Assembly (NCBI RefSeq): GCF_023278565.1
Contig: NC_064682.1
Location: forward strand, 2,604,001 to 2,668,000
Length of the DNA stretch: 64,000 nt
Direction of reading: 5' to 3'
From: Colletotrichum lupini
Taxonomy: Eukaryota > Ascomycota > Sordariomycetes > Glomerellales > Glomerellaceae
The notes beneath the pieces were generated by a model that was not told the DNA's origin, ran no database searches, and saw only the letters and a program-made list of their open reading frames with translations. Positions 23,825 to 35,261 of the stretch are shown here, in pieces (positions within the stretch are counted from its first letter, which is position 1; each line of letters begins with the position of its first letter). A program made the translations under genes and the position numbers.

Positions 23825-26800
23825 CGGGAAATCTAGGACATTTGGTAAGGTGACGTTGAGATCTTGCTCTAGACGCTATCAGGTCCCTGGGGAATCAGCA
23901 ACTCCTTTCAACTCACCTCAGACCTGGATCAAGCATCAGATGGAAAAGCTTTTGCCTATGATAAGCAGTCGGATATTGCCACGTAACTAATATGAAGAAA
24001 TTCGGCTCCCCAGCACTCTGTCACTGGCATGTGCCGATCTCCCCCTGTCGTTCAAAGCTCACTGGTTCGAAGTGTAGTAGGTCTGGTCCCCGCTGAACAA
24101 GGTGTGGTGGAATGGACAAGGACCACTCTTGGACGCCCAATGGGAGGGAAATTGACAGGGTAGTTCTAGGCTTGGCCGTTCCCTATGATGCTGTGTGCCC
24201 CTTGTCTCGGTGATATTTCTCGAAGTTGAAGGCAAGACCGAAGGCTGGCTTAGTGCAAAACGCCCGGCCTTGGTAGACGACTGGGAGCTGATGCTTCGGT
24301 TACGACTCGTCTGCTGAAAGAGCTGTAGCGTCAGCAAGAACAACCAGCCTGTCGTTGGAATAATGTAGCAAGACCGAAGCCTTTCGTAGATCATCATAGT
24401 TTGTACTCAGTCTGCAAGCCTCAAAGGTGCTGCAAGGCAAGCCGTGGAGATTCAAGAGATGTTGCTGCAGTATCGCAGCTCGTGAGTAGCGGCAATCCCA
24501 TTCGACTAGTACGAATCCCGTTGCAAACACGGAAAATAGCGGCCGGGGATTCGTTTCAGTTGAATGGGAAGCTCAGGTATGTGTTGCGCTCCTCGGGCGA
24601 TGCTTCGATGCTAGCTGACCAGTACGGAAAGGGGAGGTGAAAGAGGTGGTGTGAACGGTGTGGCATGGCGTGTTCGATGGGCGTAAGTCAGCAGGCCGGG
24701 TGCTACCTGGGACGGCCTGCGGGTGTGCTAGAAGGTGTTATGGGTGCGGGGGGATTCAGCCTCTCTCGTACCCTGACGACGTGGCTGGCGTGCCGAGACA
24801 ACGACACCTCCTAGAGAAGGCTCAATCAGCAGCCCTCCAAGACCAGGTAAGCGGCACAGCCTCTCGATTCAAGAAGGTCGGAAGGGTCCAGACGGCCGAT
24901 GGAATATGTCGAATTGAAGCTAAGAGATAGGCGAAGTGTTCGTCATGGATTTTTGACAGGAGCTGCTGGCCCGAGCCTGTAAACGAGGCCCACAAACCAT
25001 AGGTAATAGTGATTTTGGGAGGTTGTGTGGTGTGATGGTCGGCCCAACCTAGATTTTGGTGCTGTCTGTGCTCTTGGAGCGATCCGAAATGGTCTCTTGG
25101 GCCCGTGTCTTTGGCAGGTGCAAAGGCCAGTGGAAGGCGTCCAAAAGGATGGCACTGGGGGCTTATCTGGCCGTGGCGAAGGTGCCAACACCGATATTGC
25201 AACTTGGCGGGTGCTTGGTACCAGTCGTGAAGCGTTGATAGAAGCTGCCAAAAATTGCCAACCTGTTGGCGATGGTTGGCATTTCTCGGCTGGCGAGTGA
25301 GACGGCGCATATTTGTGGGTTGTGCATCGTTTGTCTCTGGGCGACCGGGGGAAACGAGAAGGCCGGCGGCGCTGTTTGGGGAAAGCCATGGTAGTCTCGG
25401 GGAAGTATCGGTCGTGTACCCTCTCGGAAGAGTTGTTCGTTCATTTCAAATTGCGAATACGTAATCGCGTGTGTGATTCAGCGTTGCCATCTCCAACGCT
25501 GACTGGCCTGGGGGAGATGTTCTTGGTTCGGCCAAGAGCTCGGCAGGCGTCCCAAGTCTGCAACCGCAAATGGAAGGCGCTCGCGGAGAAGAGAAGCTTG
25601 GGAAAGCAGGAATGGCATTTAATCATAGGCCCAGAGTGTCAAGCGATTGATGTAGCGATGGTGCTTTGCTTCATCATTTTGATGGTCTTCTTGTGGCGTG
25701 CGCGTGCTCCATGTTCAGTATGGAAGAAAGTGAGCTGTTGACGATTAAATGCTATTGTCGATCATTGATGGTGCCATGGGCGGCGGTTGAGCGCAAGGAC
25801 GGCCGGCAGTTGCTTGGCGAGAGACGCGCTTGTCAGACGGGAGTCATGCCGGGGGGAAGGATGATGGCTGCAGTTGTTCTAGGCTTGATTCTGGTCGAAT
25901 GTTGAAAGGTATGAGAGCGGCACAGTCGATAGAAAACAATTTCTTCGTTCTTCACAGACCATGCGTGCCTCTCACTGTCCCAAAGGAGGTCATGAGTGAA
26001 AGGCAGGTGCGTCTTGGGATCCTCCGTTCCCTCCGTTCCCTTCCCTCCCCTCCCACTCCTTCCAGGCCACAACTACCCGCTGGTTCCTCCTTCCTCCACG
26101 TCCGCCGGCTGCCTTACCTAATCACGCAGGTACTCAGGTACTTCCGAAGGGCCCACACCTCTCCGCCAAGGTCGATGCCCCCCGCCGCCCCTAGAAGGCG
26201 CGGAACGACCTTCCATGCAGCTGCCCGGGCGGGCTCCGCTGATAATGGCAGGCTTTAAAGCTACGACTCTGGTACGCAAAGGTACCTCTCATGATGCTCT
26301 CTCCCCCTCCCATGACAGAAACACCCCATGTTCACCCGACGTCCTCCTTGTTTTCATCTCTTCTCTTCCACGTCAACCTCCAACGTCCACGCCCACCACC
26401 ATCCAATGCTGGTTCTAGTCTCCCTTTCTCAAGCCCAACTTGCCAGTACCCAAGGCTCTAATCGATGAACCCGCAATTTGTCAATCATAAGCTGCCCTAG
26501 GAACTCGACTTTCACCTTCTCTTCTCGTCTAGCACCCCGTCAGCTTAACTCCACTTCCCCAACACTTCGCCTTCCTCTGGCCCTTGGCATACACCCATCT
26601 TAATCTCTCTGGGTTATCCATCTACCCTGCGAGCACTGTCACTCGCCGAGTAGCACCCTCGACTTACACCTACGTTGCTCTGATCCCGCCCGCATACTTT
26701 CGCCGCAGATAGCCATGTCCATAAGTAGTTTCGCGGCGCGACAAGGCAACGCCGAATGGGATGCGGGCATGCTGGGTTGCTGATAGGATGGGCGACGAGG

Positions 26801-27068
26801 TCGAGGTGGTATCCTGGATCGGCCGCGTCTTCTTCTTAAAACATCACGTCCCCCTCTCGACCGCAAATGATTTCTCCTCTCCTTGTGATTCACCACAATC
26901 TACTATTTCAGAGCTGCCTGATCCCTTCCTTGCACTTGATGCCCCTGGGCCTCCGACCCCATTGTCCGATCCACCTCAGCCTTTTGTTTCGCAAAAGGTT
27001 CCAAGCCATACCAGTAACATTCTTTGCCCGAGGATTGCGTCAAAGGATAAGGCAAACACTCGGCCGAA
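23825..27068. other. Long spacer and permease 5' region, no gene recognised
   Basis: 23.8-26.0 kb has many short overlapping frames on both strands but none with domain character. From about 26.3 to 26.9 kb the + strand is rich in C and T, as in promoters and leaders of highly expressed fungal genes, and several ATG triplets precede the permease start, so upstream reading frames are possible depending on the transcription start. Confidence 0.5.
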
Positions 27069-29139
27069 ATGGCGACCGAAAAGGATGTCCATGATGGCGT
27101 CTCGACCCCCGAAACTACCCAAGTTCAACCCGAAAGTCGTATCGAGGGCGTCCAGGGTAAGCCTGGAAACGCCATCGGCGAGGGCCATCTCAGCCATGGA
27201 GGCGCGAAGCGCGACGACGACTTCTACACTCGAAATGGACTCAACTTCGAGTCCTTCAAGCGCCGAGATTATGGACATGGCATCGTTGAACTTGACCGTA
27301 CCATGAAGACTCGTCACTTGCACATGATTGCTATTGGTATGGAAGCTATATGTAGCTACTATGTATATCTTGACTAACCTAGTCGTCCGCCCAGGTGGTT
27401 CCATCGGTGCTGGTTTCTTCGTCGGGTCTGGAGGTGCTCTGGCTACCGGTGTTCGTTCTGCCACACCCCGCACATACTCGAATATCGCGCTGACCAGACA
27501 TAGGGGCCCGGGTCCATTCTTCTCGACTTCTCGATCATTGGTATCATGATGTTCAATGTCGTCTACGCTCTTGGTGAACTCGCTGTTATGTATCCTGTGT
27601 CCGGTGGCTTCTACGTATACTCGACTCGGTTCATCGATCCTTCTTGGGGCTTCGCAATGGGATGGAACTACGTCTTTCAAGTAAGCCGCTTTACCTCTTC
27701 GACTGACCCAGTCTTCTTCAAGTGTCATGATATGTCTAATACGGGGTGACAGTGGGCTATCGTTCTACCTCTTGAGTTGACGGTTTGTGGTCTGACAATC
27801 AACTACTGGGAAGGGGCCAGAGACATCAGTCTCGCTGTGTGGATCACAATCTTCTGGGCTGCAATTACCTTCATCAACGTTTTTGGAACTCTGGGATACG
27901 CCGAGGAAGAATTCTGGTCGTCCCTTCTTAAGCTTTCGGCCATCGGTAAGCTTACACTCATCGTGACTTTCACCACGCACTCACACCTTCTGCAGTCATT
28001 TTCATGATTGTGGCTCTCGTACTCGTATGTGGCGGTGGCCCTGCCGGTGGTCGCTATGACGAGTACTGGGGGGCGCGGTACTGGCACGACCCTGGCGCCT
28101 TCAAGAACGGCTTCAAAGGATTCTGTGCCGTATTCGTTACTGCTGCATTCTCTTTTGCCGGTACTGAGCTCGTTGGCTTGGCCGCTGCCGAATCCAGCAA
28201 CCCCTTGAAATCCTTGCCAGGTGCCATCAAGCAGGTCTTCTGGCGTATCACCCTGTTTTACATCCTCGGCCTCTTCTTCGTTGGCCTCCTCATCAGCTCC
28301 AATGACGAGAATATTCTTGGTGCCGACAACCCTTACGCCGAAGGTACATCACCGTTCGTATTGGCCGCCAAGTACGCTGGCCTGAACGGATATGATCACT
28401 TTATGAATTCTATCATCTTGGTGTCAGTCCTCTCACTGGGAGTTTCGTGCGTCTATGGCGGCTCCCGTACTTTGACGGCTCTTGCGCAACAGGGCTATGC
28501 CCCCAAGATCTTCACCTACGTCGACAAGTCTGGCCGCCCTCTGCCCTCGGTTGCTGTCCACCTTGTCTGCGGCGCTCTTGCCTACATCAACTTGGACGCT
28601 AGTGGCGAGACGGTCTTTAATTGGCTTCTTGCCATGTCAGCGCTCGCTGCCCTGTTCACATGGGGGTCTATCTGCCTGGCTCACATCAGATTCCGCAAGG
28701 CTTGGGCCTATCATGGACACACTGTCGATGAGATCCCTTTCAAGGCTGCCTTTGGTGTTGCCGGATCCTGGGTCGGTTTGATTCTTTGCATTCTTGTGCT
28801 AATTGCTCAGGTAAGCTATATTCTTTCCCTACATCTCACGGCGCTTTCTTTCTGTATCCTGTCTGACCTCGAACGCAGCTATTTGTTGCCATCGCACCCG
28901 CAGGACAGGGCAACGAGCTCAACGATGCCGCTGGGTTCTTTGAGGCCATGGTCACCGTCCCTGTTATCATTGTCTTCTGGATCATTGGCTTCGCCTGGAA
29001 ACGCACTGGTTGGCTCCGCACCCACCAGATGGACGTTGATACCGGACGCCGCGAGCTCGACTGGGAGGAGATGAACCGCTACAAGGCCGAAGTTGCTTCT
29101 TGGCCTACGTGGAAGCGCATGTACAACAGATTCTTCTAG
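27069..29139 (+). CDS. Amino-acid permease (YAT/GAP1-type, APC superfamily)
   Basis: Six exons: 27069-27336, 27395-27450, 27504-27680, 27753-27945, 27996-28810 and 28879-29139, giving 589 residues with all phases consistent. The soluble N-terminus leads into TRHLHMIAIGGSIGAGFFVGSG, the first membrane segment and substrate-binding motif of the family. Further hydrophobic helices follow, with the FSFAGTELVGLAAAES segment and the GGSRTLTALAQQGYAPK loop. The C-terminus ends W-x5-YNRFF, typical of fungal general amino-acid permeases. It would import amino acids across the plasma membrane by proton symport; exact substrates cannot be read from sequence. Intron 2 uses an unusual donor, GTTCGT, required to keep frame and the family sequence ATGGPGS. 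The start has a good context (GAAATGG). Confidence 0.92.
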
Positions 29140-30155
29140 GTCTGTGTAAGCGCCACATTCAAAGAAAAGCCTGTGTTTCATCCAGCGAGCAAAGAAAACA
29201 ACATGTCGCGGCTCAAGATACAGGCAGCAATCTAGGCGAAGTCTGATCTCAGTATTCTGTACTTGGATACCACACACAGCTTACCGTCTTTTCTAATCTG
29301 ACTTTTAATCATCGTAAAGACCAAATATTCTTATCTGCCCCCTGTTCTCGGCTTATATTTGTGTGACTTTGATGAAACCCATCCCCTAAAATGCCATGGG
29401 CTTGAGAACACAAAAGACATACTCCATCGTCAACCGCAAACGATGTTTTTGCGAACCGCTCATGATATTGCTTCTGTGAAAGATGCTTGTAAACGCTTAA
29501 CCCGTCGAGATCTCCAACATCTTTGTGAACACCAAACCGCGGCAAAGTTGTAAGACAATTAACCCAACCTGACTGCCAGCAGCGTCCAAGGCTGGAAACA
29601 CTTTGCGGTACGTATCGTAGAGGAGCCAGTTGTGAGGGTGTGTATATGCTATGTTGGAAGCGTGTACCTAGTACTCAGCGTTCCATGTGGTCTTGGATCA
29701 TATGCAAAAAGAAGCAGTCTAGAATGTTTCAAACATCCGCTGATTTGGGCTCCGACGTAACTACGAGCATTCTACAGACGATGCGGCGAATGACAAGCTT
29801 GGGTGTCTGGGTGCCATGTCTGGGCGCCTCATCATTGCTGAAGACTCAAGAGGCCACCAAAAGTAGGCTGCCAATAGACTTGTGGTGACTCAAGCCGGTG
29901 GGTAAGTGTTATTTCTTTGTGGAAGGCAGCAACAGAGTAGTTGTTATTCAGGTTTCTTGTCTTGACTAATAATCTCCCCTTCTCGCTGTGAGTCTTAAGT
30001 TTACGTGTCGAATAGCATGTATGTACCAGTAGTCGTTTTGGCGCAAACAAAATAGCTCAAGATTCATCATCTTCTCAGTACCCAAGAAGATAGTAATCGA
30101 CAAAGGAGATTGGACTTTCAACGGCAACCGGCATTGTCAACCCTAGCCTGCCTTT
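29140..30155. other. Shared 3' spacer between convergent genes
   Basis: Lies between the stops of the permease (+) and the acyltransferase (-). Only short frames; no tRNA, repeat or gene recognised. Confidence 0.5.
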
Positions 30156-31709
30156 TTACTCATTCGAGAGACCAAAACCACGGAAAACTACATCCTTGCA
30201 ACGTCTCAAGAAATCCAGGACATCCGCCTCGGTATGCCAAGCGTCGTTATACGCAGCGCTCAGACATAATTCGCCCCTGAAAGTACCCAAGAACAGACCC
30301 AGCCCGTTGCCCAGCTCCTCGCCAGTCACCCACGGATCGTATGCCTCGATGGCGCCCGTCTTGGGGGCGATGATGCCGTCGACGCGGCCCATGCTGGAGA
30401 TTGATACCGAAGGATGCTCCTTGGGCGGCGGCACGGGTAGCGGGATGGAGGATAGAGGTACCGTGGGGTTTCCGGCGGCCCAGATCGTCGAGGCGAGGGC
30501 GTAGTGCTCCTCGTCGTCTTTGACGCTGTGGTAGAAGTCTTTCATTATCTGGACGACGGGGAGGAATTCGTCCTTGTCGGAGGTGGGCTTGGCGTTGGCG
30601 TTGTCGTCGTCCAAGGCTGGGAGGTCCATGTCGACGACGAGACTTTGTCCTGGGACGGAGTGGTACAGCGCAGCGGGGTGTTTGGAAGAGTTATACGGCG
30701 GCTGGCAGCTTGCGCGCTCGTTGCGGAGGATGTAGTTCACGTACCGCATGCGTTTCGTCTGGGGCGCGCGAGTGGACGGTGGCTGGATGTCGCGGACCAC
30801 GAGGGCGATGGCGGCGTGGAAGGCGTGCGTCACGGTCGCGCCGGCGGATTTACACGCTGTGGTGAGGCGGGCTGTCTGGTCTTGCGTGAGAGTGATTGCG
30901 ACACGTTGGTGGCGGCCGGGGAGGAGGTGGCCGCGGCGGTAGGGCATGTCGATGAGTTGGGTGCCGGGTGGGGGGGTCATTGCTGCGGTCTTTTGGGCGG
31001 CCATTGTGGCTAGGCGTGCGGTTTGGGATTCAGTGAGGGTTGAGGGGACGTTGGCTGCGATGCGGTAGGGGGGGCTGAGGTTTGCGGCCTCGGAGCCGGT
31101 GAAGCTTAGGGGACTGGGGGTGTTTGGCGAGGAGAATGCTTTGGAGGCATGGGTTATAAGGTTGTTCAGGAGGGTGAGGGTGCCGATGCCGTCTATGATG
31201 TCGTGGGGGGACCGGAGGACGAGGTCGCGGCGGATGATGTTGGTGGTGGTGGATGGTGGACTGAGGATGAAGAGGGTTGGGATCTTTGGAGCTGGCGGTT
31301 GTGAGTTGGCCCATTCCACGCCAGTTTGACCGGTGGAGATTGGGACGAGAGTCTTGTTGATCCAGGACTGCTGTTCGGCTTCGTCTTTGAGTTGGTGGTA
31401 CGTCTTTAGCCATTTGCCTGTGGTGAGGTCCCGAGTGACTTGGGAGGCGATGGTGGGATGATCGTGACGCAGGGCCAGCCAGGCACTCTTGAGGGCCTCG
31501 TCGACGCGTTGAGCAGCATCGGAAGAGCCGCTGGTGCCGGTTGTGTCAAAGGTCAGAGAGACATGGCCAGTGATGGCGAAGAACATGAGGCCGCTGCCCT
31601 CGTAGAGGACGGGCATGGCGGCGTAGAACTCCTCAACTTCGTCGATGCTACGCTGCCATGTCCCAGGCGACGTCTGAGTCCAGACGAGTTCGGGGTATGA
31701 TGTAGCCAT
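30156..31709 (-). CDS. Condensation/acyltransferase-fold protein (trichothecene O-acetyltransferase-like)
   Basis: A single-exon 517-residue protein from the ATG at 31707-31709; the frame upstream has no other ATG and the TATA box lies 125 bp above. Residues 169-174 read HDIIDG, the H-x3-DG catalytic motif shared by the chloramphenicol acetyltransferase/NRPS-condensation/BAHD superfamily. Length and overall layout (N-terminal WTQTSPGTWQR, C-terminal AYNDAWHTEADVLDFL) resemble fungal O-acetyltransferases of secondary metabolism such as the trichothecene 15-O-acetyltransferase family. It likely transfers an acyl group from CoA to a hydroxyl or amine of a small molecule; the substrate is unknown. 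There is no polyketide, peptide or terpene synthase within the window to pair with it. Confidence 0.75.
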   Translation of the reverse strand: MATSYPELVWTQTSPGTWQRSIDEVEEFYAAMPVLYEGSGLMFFAITGHVSLTFDTTGTSGSSDAAQRVDEALKSAWLALRHDHPTIASQVTRDLTTGKWLKTYHQLKDEAEQQSWINKTLVPISTGQTGVEWANSQPPAPKIPTLFILSPPSTTTNIIRRDLVLRSPHDIIDGIGTLTLLNNLITHASKAFSSPNTPSPLSFTGSEAANLSPPYRIAANVPSTLTESQTARLATMAAQKTAAMTPPPGTQLIDMPYRRGHLLPGRHQRVAITLTQDQTARLTTACKSAGATVTHAFHAAIALVVRDIQPPSTRAPQTKRMRYVNYILRNERASCQPPYNSSKHPAALYHSVPGQSLVVDMDLPALDDDNANAKPTSDKDEFLPVVQIMKDFYHSVKDDEEHYALASTIWAAGNPTVPLSSIPLPVPPPKEHPSVSISSMGRVDGIIAPKTGAIEAYDPWVTGEELGNGLGLFLGTFRGELCLSAAYNDAWHTEADVLDFLRRCKDVVFRGFGLSNE

Positions 31710-32686
31710 GGTTGATAGAAGAGGTCTCCAAGATGTTGTTGTACACAGTAAAAGATGCACAGGGGTGGGTGAGTGACGATCGCGGGGTAATCAGAGCATC
31801 AGCCTGGCAGAGTCAGCTTCCTGAACATGGTGGCTTTTATACATGAACATACCCATGCCAGCTACGTTTGAAGCCGCGATGTCGGGACAGCAGCCGGTGG
31901 CCAAAACCATCGGACTATCGTGAAAGCGCATTAGACTTCGATCGGGCGTGGGGCGTGTTCGGGTTGAGAAGCCACACAGCTCCCCGTTGCTGGCTGTGAT
32001 TCCCAATTGGGAGATGCCCCCCGCAGACCCCTGGTCTGACTAAACCGCGCTACTGGTCCAAAACGCCCCGGGGTTTAGCCATAGCGGAAAAACAGGATCC
32101 ACCCCCGCAAAGGGCGGCCATGAGTGGCCACAATTCTCCAGAGTTCACCCGGCGACAACTTCATCGATCCTCGAGACTGGCCGTCTTTCCTGTGCGACAT
32201 TTCTCTGGGCTTCAAGAAAGTGACTCTAAGGCAAATCTCTCATAATGAACGCGGATAAATGGAAAGAAAGGCACAACACACACGCTCTGTGATTCGTGCA
32301 CATTCAACAAGGGTTACGAGGCAAAAGCAAGAGAAACAACAATGGCATGCATGAGAAATCGAACAAATGTAGAGGCGATGCTTGAGTCTTGTCGAGAGGC
32401 CTCGAGTTAGTTTTGGTGAGCCCTCGCAATTTCATCCAAGCCATTTCCCTCCGTCTTCTGATGGTCTGGTAAATAAAAATGACTGTAGAGGTAGAATTGC
32501 CGCCATCCTTGGAAACCATGTATTTATCCAAAAAGCGCTCATCTACCAAAAGTATTTTACCTGACTTCAATCTTTCTCACTGAACCAACTATGTGACCTC
32601 AAGGCTCTCTGTGGGTCTCTGAATACGCCCATGACCAAGAGTCTTATTCCGTTGCAAAGAAGGGTTTTACCTGATAGGGAGTGACA
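31710..32686. other. Divergent promoter region between acyltransferase and 32687 gene
   Basis: About 1 kb between divergently transcribed genes, containing the acyltransferase TATA box. No gene or repeat recognised. Confidence 0.5.
31834..31841 (-). promoter_or_regulatory. TATA box of the acyltransferase gene
   Basis: TATAAAAG on the - strand, 125 bp upstream of the chosen ATG. It supports the start at 31709 rather than an upstream non-ATG start. Confidence 0.5.
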
Positions 32687-34198
32687 ATGCTTCCCTCCAG
32701 GCTCTTTTCACCCAGGCAAGCCAGCGGCACGGGTCGCGTTTTCTTACTAGCACCCCAACATCGAGCTCTGTCCGCGACATCCACACATCTAATTCTCGCG
32801 ACCACGCGACATCGAAAGATTACCAAGATGGCGCTGCGACTTACACTTCCCTTACGCCCTTTACGGCCTGCATCAACCTTCGTGCAGTAAGTATCCATCT
32901 TTCTTACGGAAATGCTACGTTCCCATCCGTTGAGCTTTTGGTACTTTTTCAACGCTTTGGAAGAACCCATCACTCAATCGTTTCATAATACTCCTCTCTA
33001 GAATCTCTACTCTCCTTCATGTTATCACTTTTTATGTTATGGTTGGACTGATAATTTTGCAGCGAGCGCGACAGTCCAAGGAGTCCCGTTGAAAGCGAGG
33101 ATGAGGACGAAAAGGCAAAGAAACCCGGAGCTACCACCGGAGCAGAGACTACAGCCGACAACAACGAGAGTCTCGCGGACATGTCCTCACTGAACAAGGC
33201 CCTCCCCACCCAGAATTATACCGCCCACTCCAACTTGAAGGGCCTGCCCGGTCTCGATTTCGGCGTCGCCTTCCATGCCCCGATCCTCGGCTACCGCTAT
33301 TCCGGCCTCATGGCCAACGTTATCTTTCCCTTCCAGGAGAAGCGGTTCGAGCCCTCTCAGGGCGGACAAATGCGTGCTGCTGCTCGCATCAAGGAGGTGA
33401 TGGATGTCGGCGTCCGAACCTTTGAGGAGAACCCCGAGATCCTTACCTTGCACGAGGTCTGTGAGCAGACGTTTGGGAACCTTCGAATGGTTGAGCGGTC
33501 CTGGAGATTCCCCTTCTCCCTCCCAAAGATTACACACATCGTCCGCAAGATCATTGAGGCGCGCGAGCGTCATCTCGACAAGAACAATGGCGTCACTGAG
33601 ACTGCCTACTTCTTTTTCCCGTTCTTGAAGGCGATTGACAACTTCCGCGAGAAGGTCTATAACGTTTTGCAGTACCGACAGCAGGATGCTGAGGTCAAGA
33701 GTAAGTCATGACAGAAACGGAAAACGAAACACCTTGAGACTTTGATGATTGACAATGTTACAAACAGAGAATGCGAAGCAGTCCCGCGGTCTCAAGCGTT
33801 CCCGCGATGACGACTCCGACACCGAAGAGATGGCGGCATCTGTTAAAAAAGCGCGCCAGGAGAAAGAAGAGAACGACAAGCTCGCGGCTTTGCCGCTCGA
33901 GGAACAGGTCAAGATTCTGAAGGCCAAGGAGAAGGACCTGAAGACCAAGCTTCACGAGTACGAGTGTAACTACCGTCATGAGAGAGATGCTCGCGCACAA
34001 GCGGATAAGAAGTGGACATCCTATGTCGATCAAATTTGGGAGGTTGTTCGCCCTGCCATCAACAGAAATCTAAAGGCCCAAGGCGAAGAGGATGAGTGGG
34101 AGGAGGGCCATCTGCAAGGGTTCCTGCGCTGGCATCATCTTGACGATGCGGCTAATGCTCTGCTTGGTATCGAGCGCGAGGAGCCCTGCTCCCAGTGA
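32687..34198 (+). CDS. Conserved-looking protein of unknown function, three exons
   Basis: Exons 32687-32886, 33063-33700 and 33768-34198 (introns with GTAAGT donors and GCAG/ACAG acceptors) give 422 residues; a start at the better-context ATG 32828 (CCAAGATGG) would give 375. The N-terminus is basic and proline/arginine-rich, followed by an acidic patch (ESEDEDEK). A well-formed globular region runs from about LPGLDFGVAFHAPILGYRYS to the helix ending QYRQQDAEVK, then a basic RGLKRSRDDD patch that could be a nuclear signal. The C-terminus is a charged coiled coil (EEQVKILKAKEKDLKTKL). I do not recognise the family. The upstream Met might give a mitochondrial-type leader. Convergent with the P450 gene. 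Confidence 0.7.
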
Positions 34199-34504
34199 TA
34201 CGCTGATGGCTCGGGTTGCTTGGTGTCGCTGAATGAGAACATGACTAGCACGACGTGGAACTTTTCATAGTGGTAGCAAAGGATTATGATAGAGTTTGGC
34301 TCTGTCTCTACGGAAAGCTTTGGTGTTATCCTGTATTGTGGGATGGAGTTCCGCATCTTGATGGGCCTGCGTGAGACTTTAGGAGGCGAGAGAGGGCATA
34401 GCGGAAACAATGCATTATTACAGGTTTACCTCACAGAGCTGGAGAGATTGGTAGTGAACGCTAAGAAAACAAAAAGAAGAAGAAAATAAGAAGACTCCAC
34501 GATA

Positions 34505-34594
34505 GAGGATCGAACAAAAGATTAAGTAATTGATCAACTTGGCTCCGGAAGAACGGGTTCCACTGGCGCCCCCTTAACCCCTCGGCCAAGTGTC
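34505..34594 (-). repeat. tRNA-like repeat, copy 1 (class II tRNA-related)
   Basis: The - strand reads CTTGGCCGAGGGGTTAAGG, a Pol III A box as in Leu/Ser tRNAs, then a shared GC-rich core, then TTGTTCGATCC, a B box. The stems do not pair well enough for a functional tRNA. The same core recurs at 34790-34888 in the same orientation, each copy followed on its - strand side by pyrimidine/T-rich sequence that could terminate Pol III. Confidence 0.5.
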
Positions 34595-34789
34595 ACGATG
34601 CACTTGTATTGATGTTAGGCATGGAAAAACAGAAATATTAGTATCCTGCCCGGTATTCGTGTAAGGTGGGTAGATAGGTTCCTTAGGCATACCAGAAGAG
34701 TCATGTGATGAGTCGGTAATCCTAGGCATCCTCGAAGGAGGGCGGTGAAAGGAAACAACAAAAAGTAAAAAAAAAAGGATATTTACTTC

Positions 34790-34888
34790 CTCTATATGGA
34801 ATTGAACAAAAGGTTAAGCGATCCTTCAACTTGGCTCCGGAAGAGCGGGTTCCACTGGCGCCCCCTTAACCCCTCGACCATGTCTCTC
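34790..34888 (-). repeat. tRNA-like repeat, copy 2
   Basis: Shares a core of about 60 bp with copy 1 (CAACTTGGCTCCGGAAGA and GTTCCACTGGCGCCCCCTTA on the + strand) with a few substitutions. The - strand A box region reads ATGGTCGAGGGGTTAAGG and the B box is degraded to TTGTTCAATTCC. A run of T on the - strand (34768-34778 region) follows. Confidence 0.5.
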
Positions 34889-35261
34889 ACATTGCTTGAT
34901 GACAGGATCAGAGGAGAATGGAACCAAGTACCCTCTCTCGTTGGAGAACGTAGTTATCCTGAATAGTGCAATTATTTCGCCGCCCAGCCCCCGCATCTGC
35001 AAACACTGTCTTTCATATATCATACTCGCACCGGGAGTTTGTTTGCACGTGGAACACAACGTTTGACGAGTTTTGTGCATCGTATCAGTACAAGCAGGGA
35101 AGTGATATACTACAACATCGGACAAAATACATCTAGTAATCTAAGTACCATTCTTTCAATCTATCGAAGATACTAAGAAGGCGCTCAAGGTTGTGAATTT
35201 CAGTTCCATCTCCAACGGAGTGGAGAGTTTGGAGGAATGCCGGAATCAGATTTGAAGCAAA

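Larger units (their letters stand above)
34199..35261. other. Spacer carrying two tRNA-like repeats
   Basis: Between convergent genes. Holds the two repeat copies listed separately and purine-rich runs (34.46-34.50 and 34.76-34.78 kb). No protein gene recognised. Confidence 0.55.

Noticed and set aside
24822..25444. Several overlapping frames on both strands of 80-160 codons
   Set aside because: They exclude each other and none has motifs; probably chance openness of a TG/CA-biased, GC-rich spacer.
30504..31013. A 169-codon open frame on the + strand
   Set aside because: It lies antisense within the acyltransferase gene; its Val/Gly/Asp-rich composition is what GC-rich coding DNA gives when read backwards.
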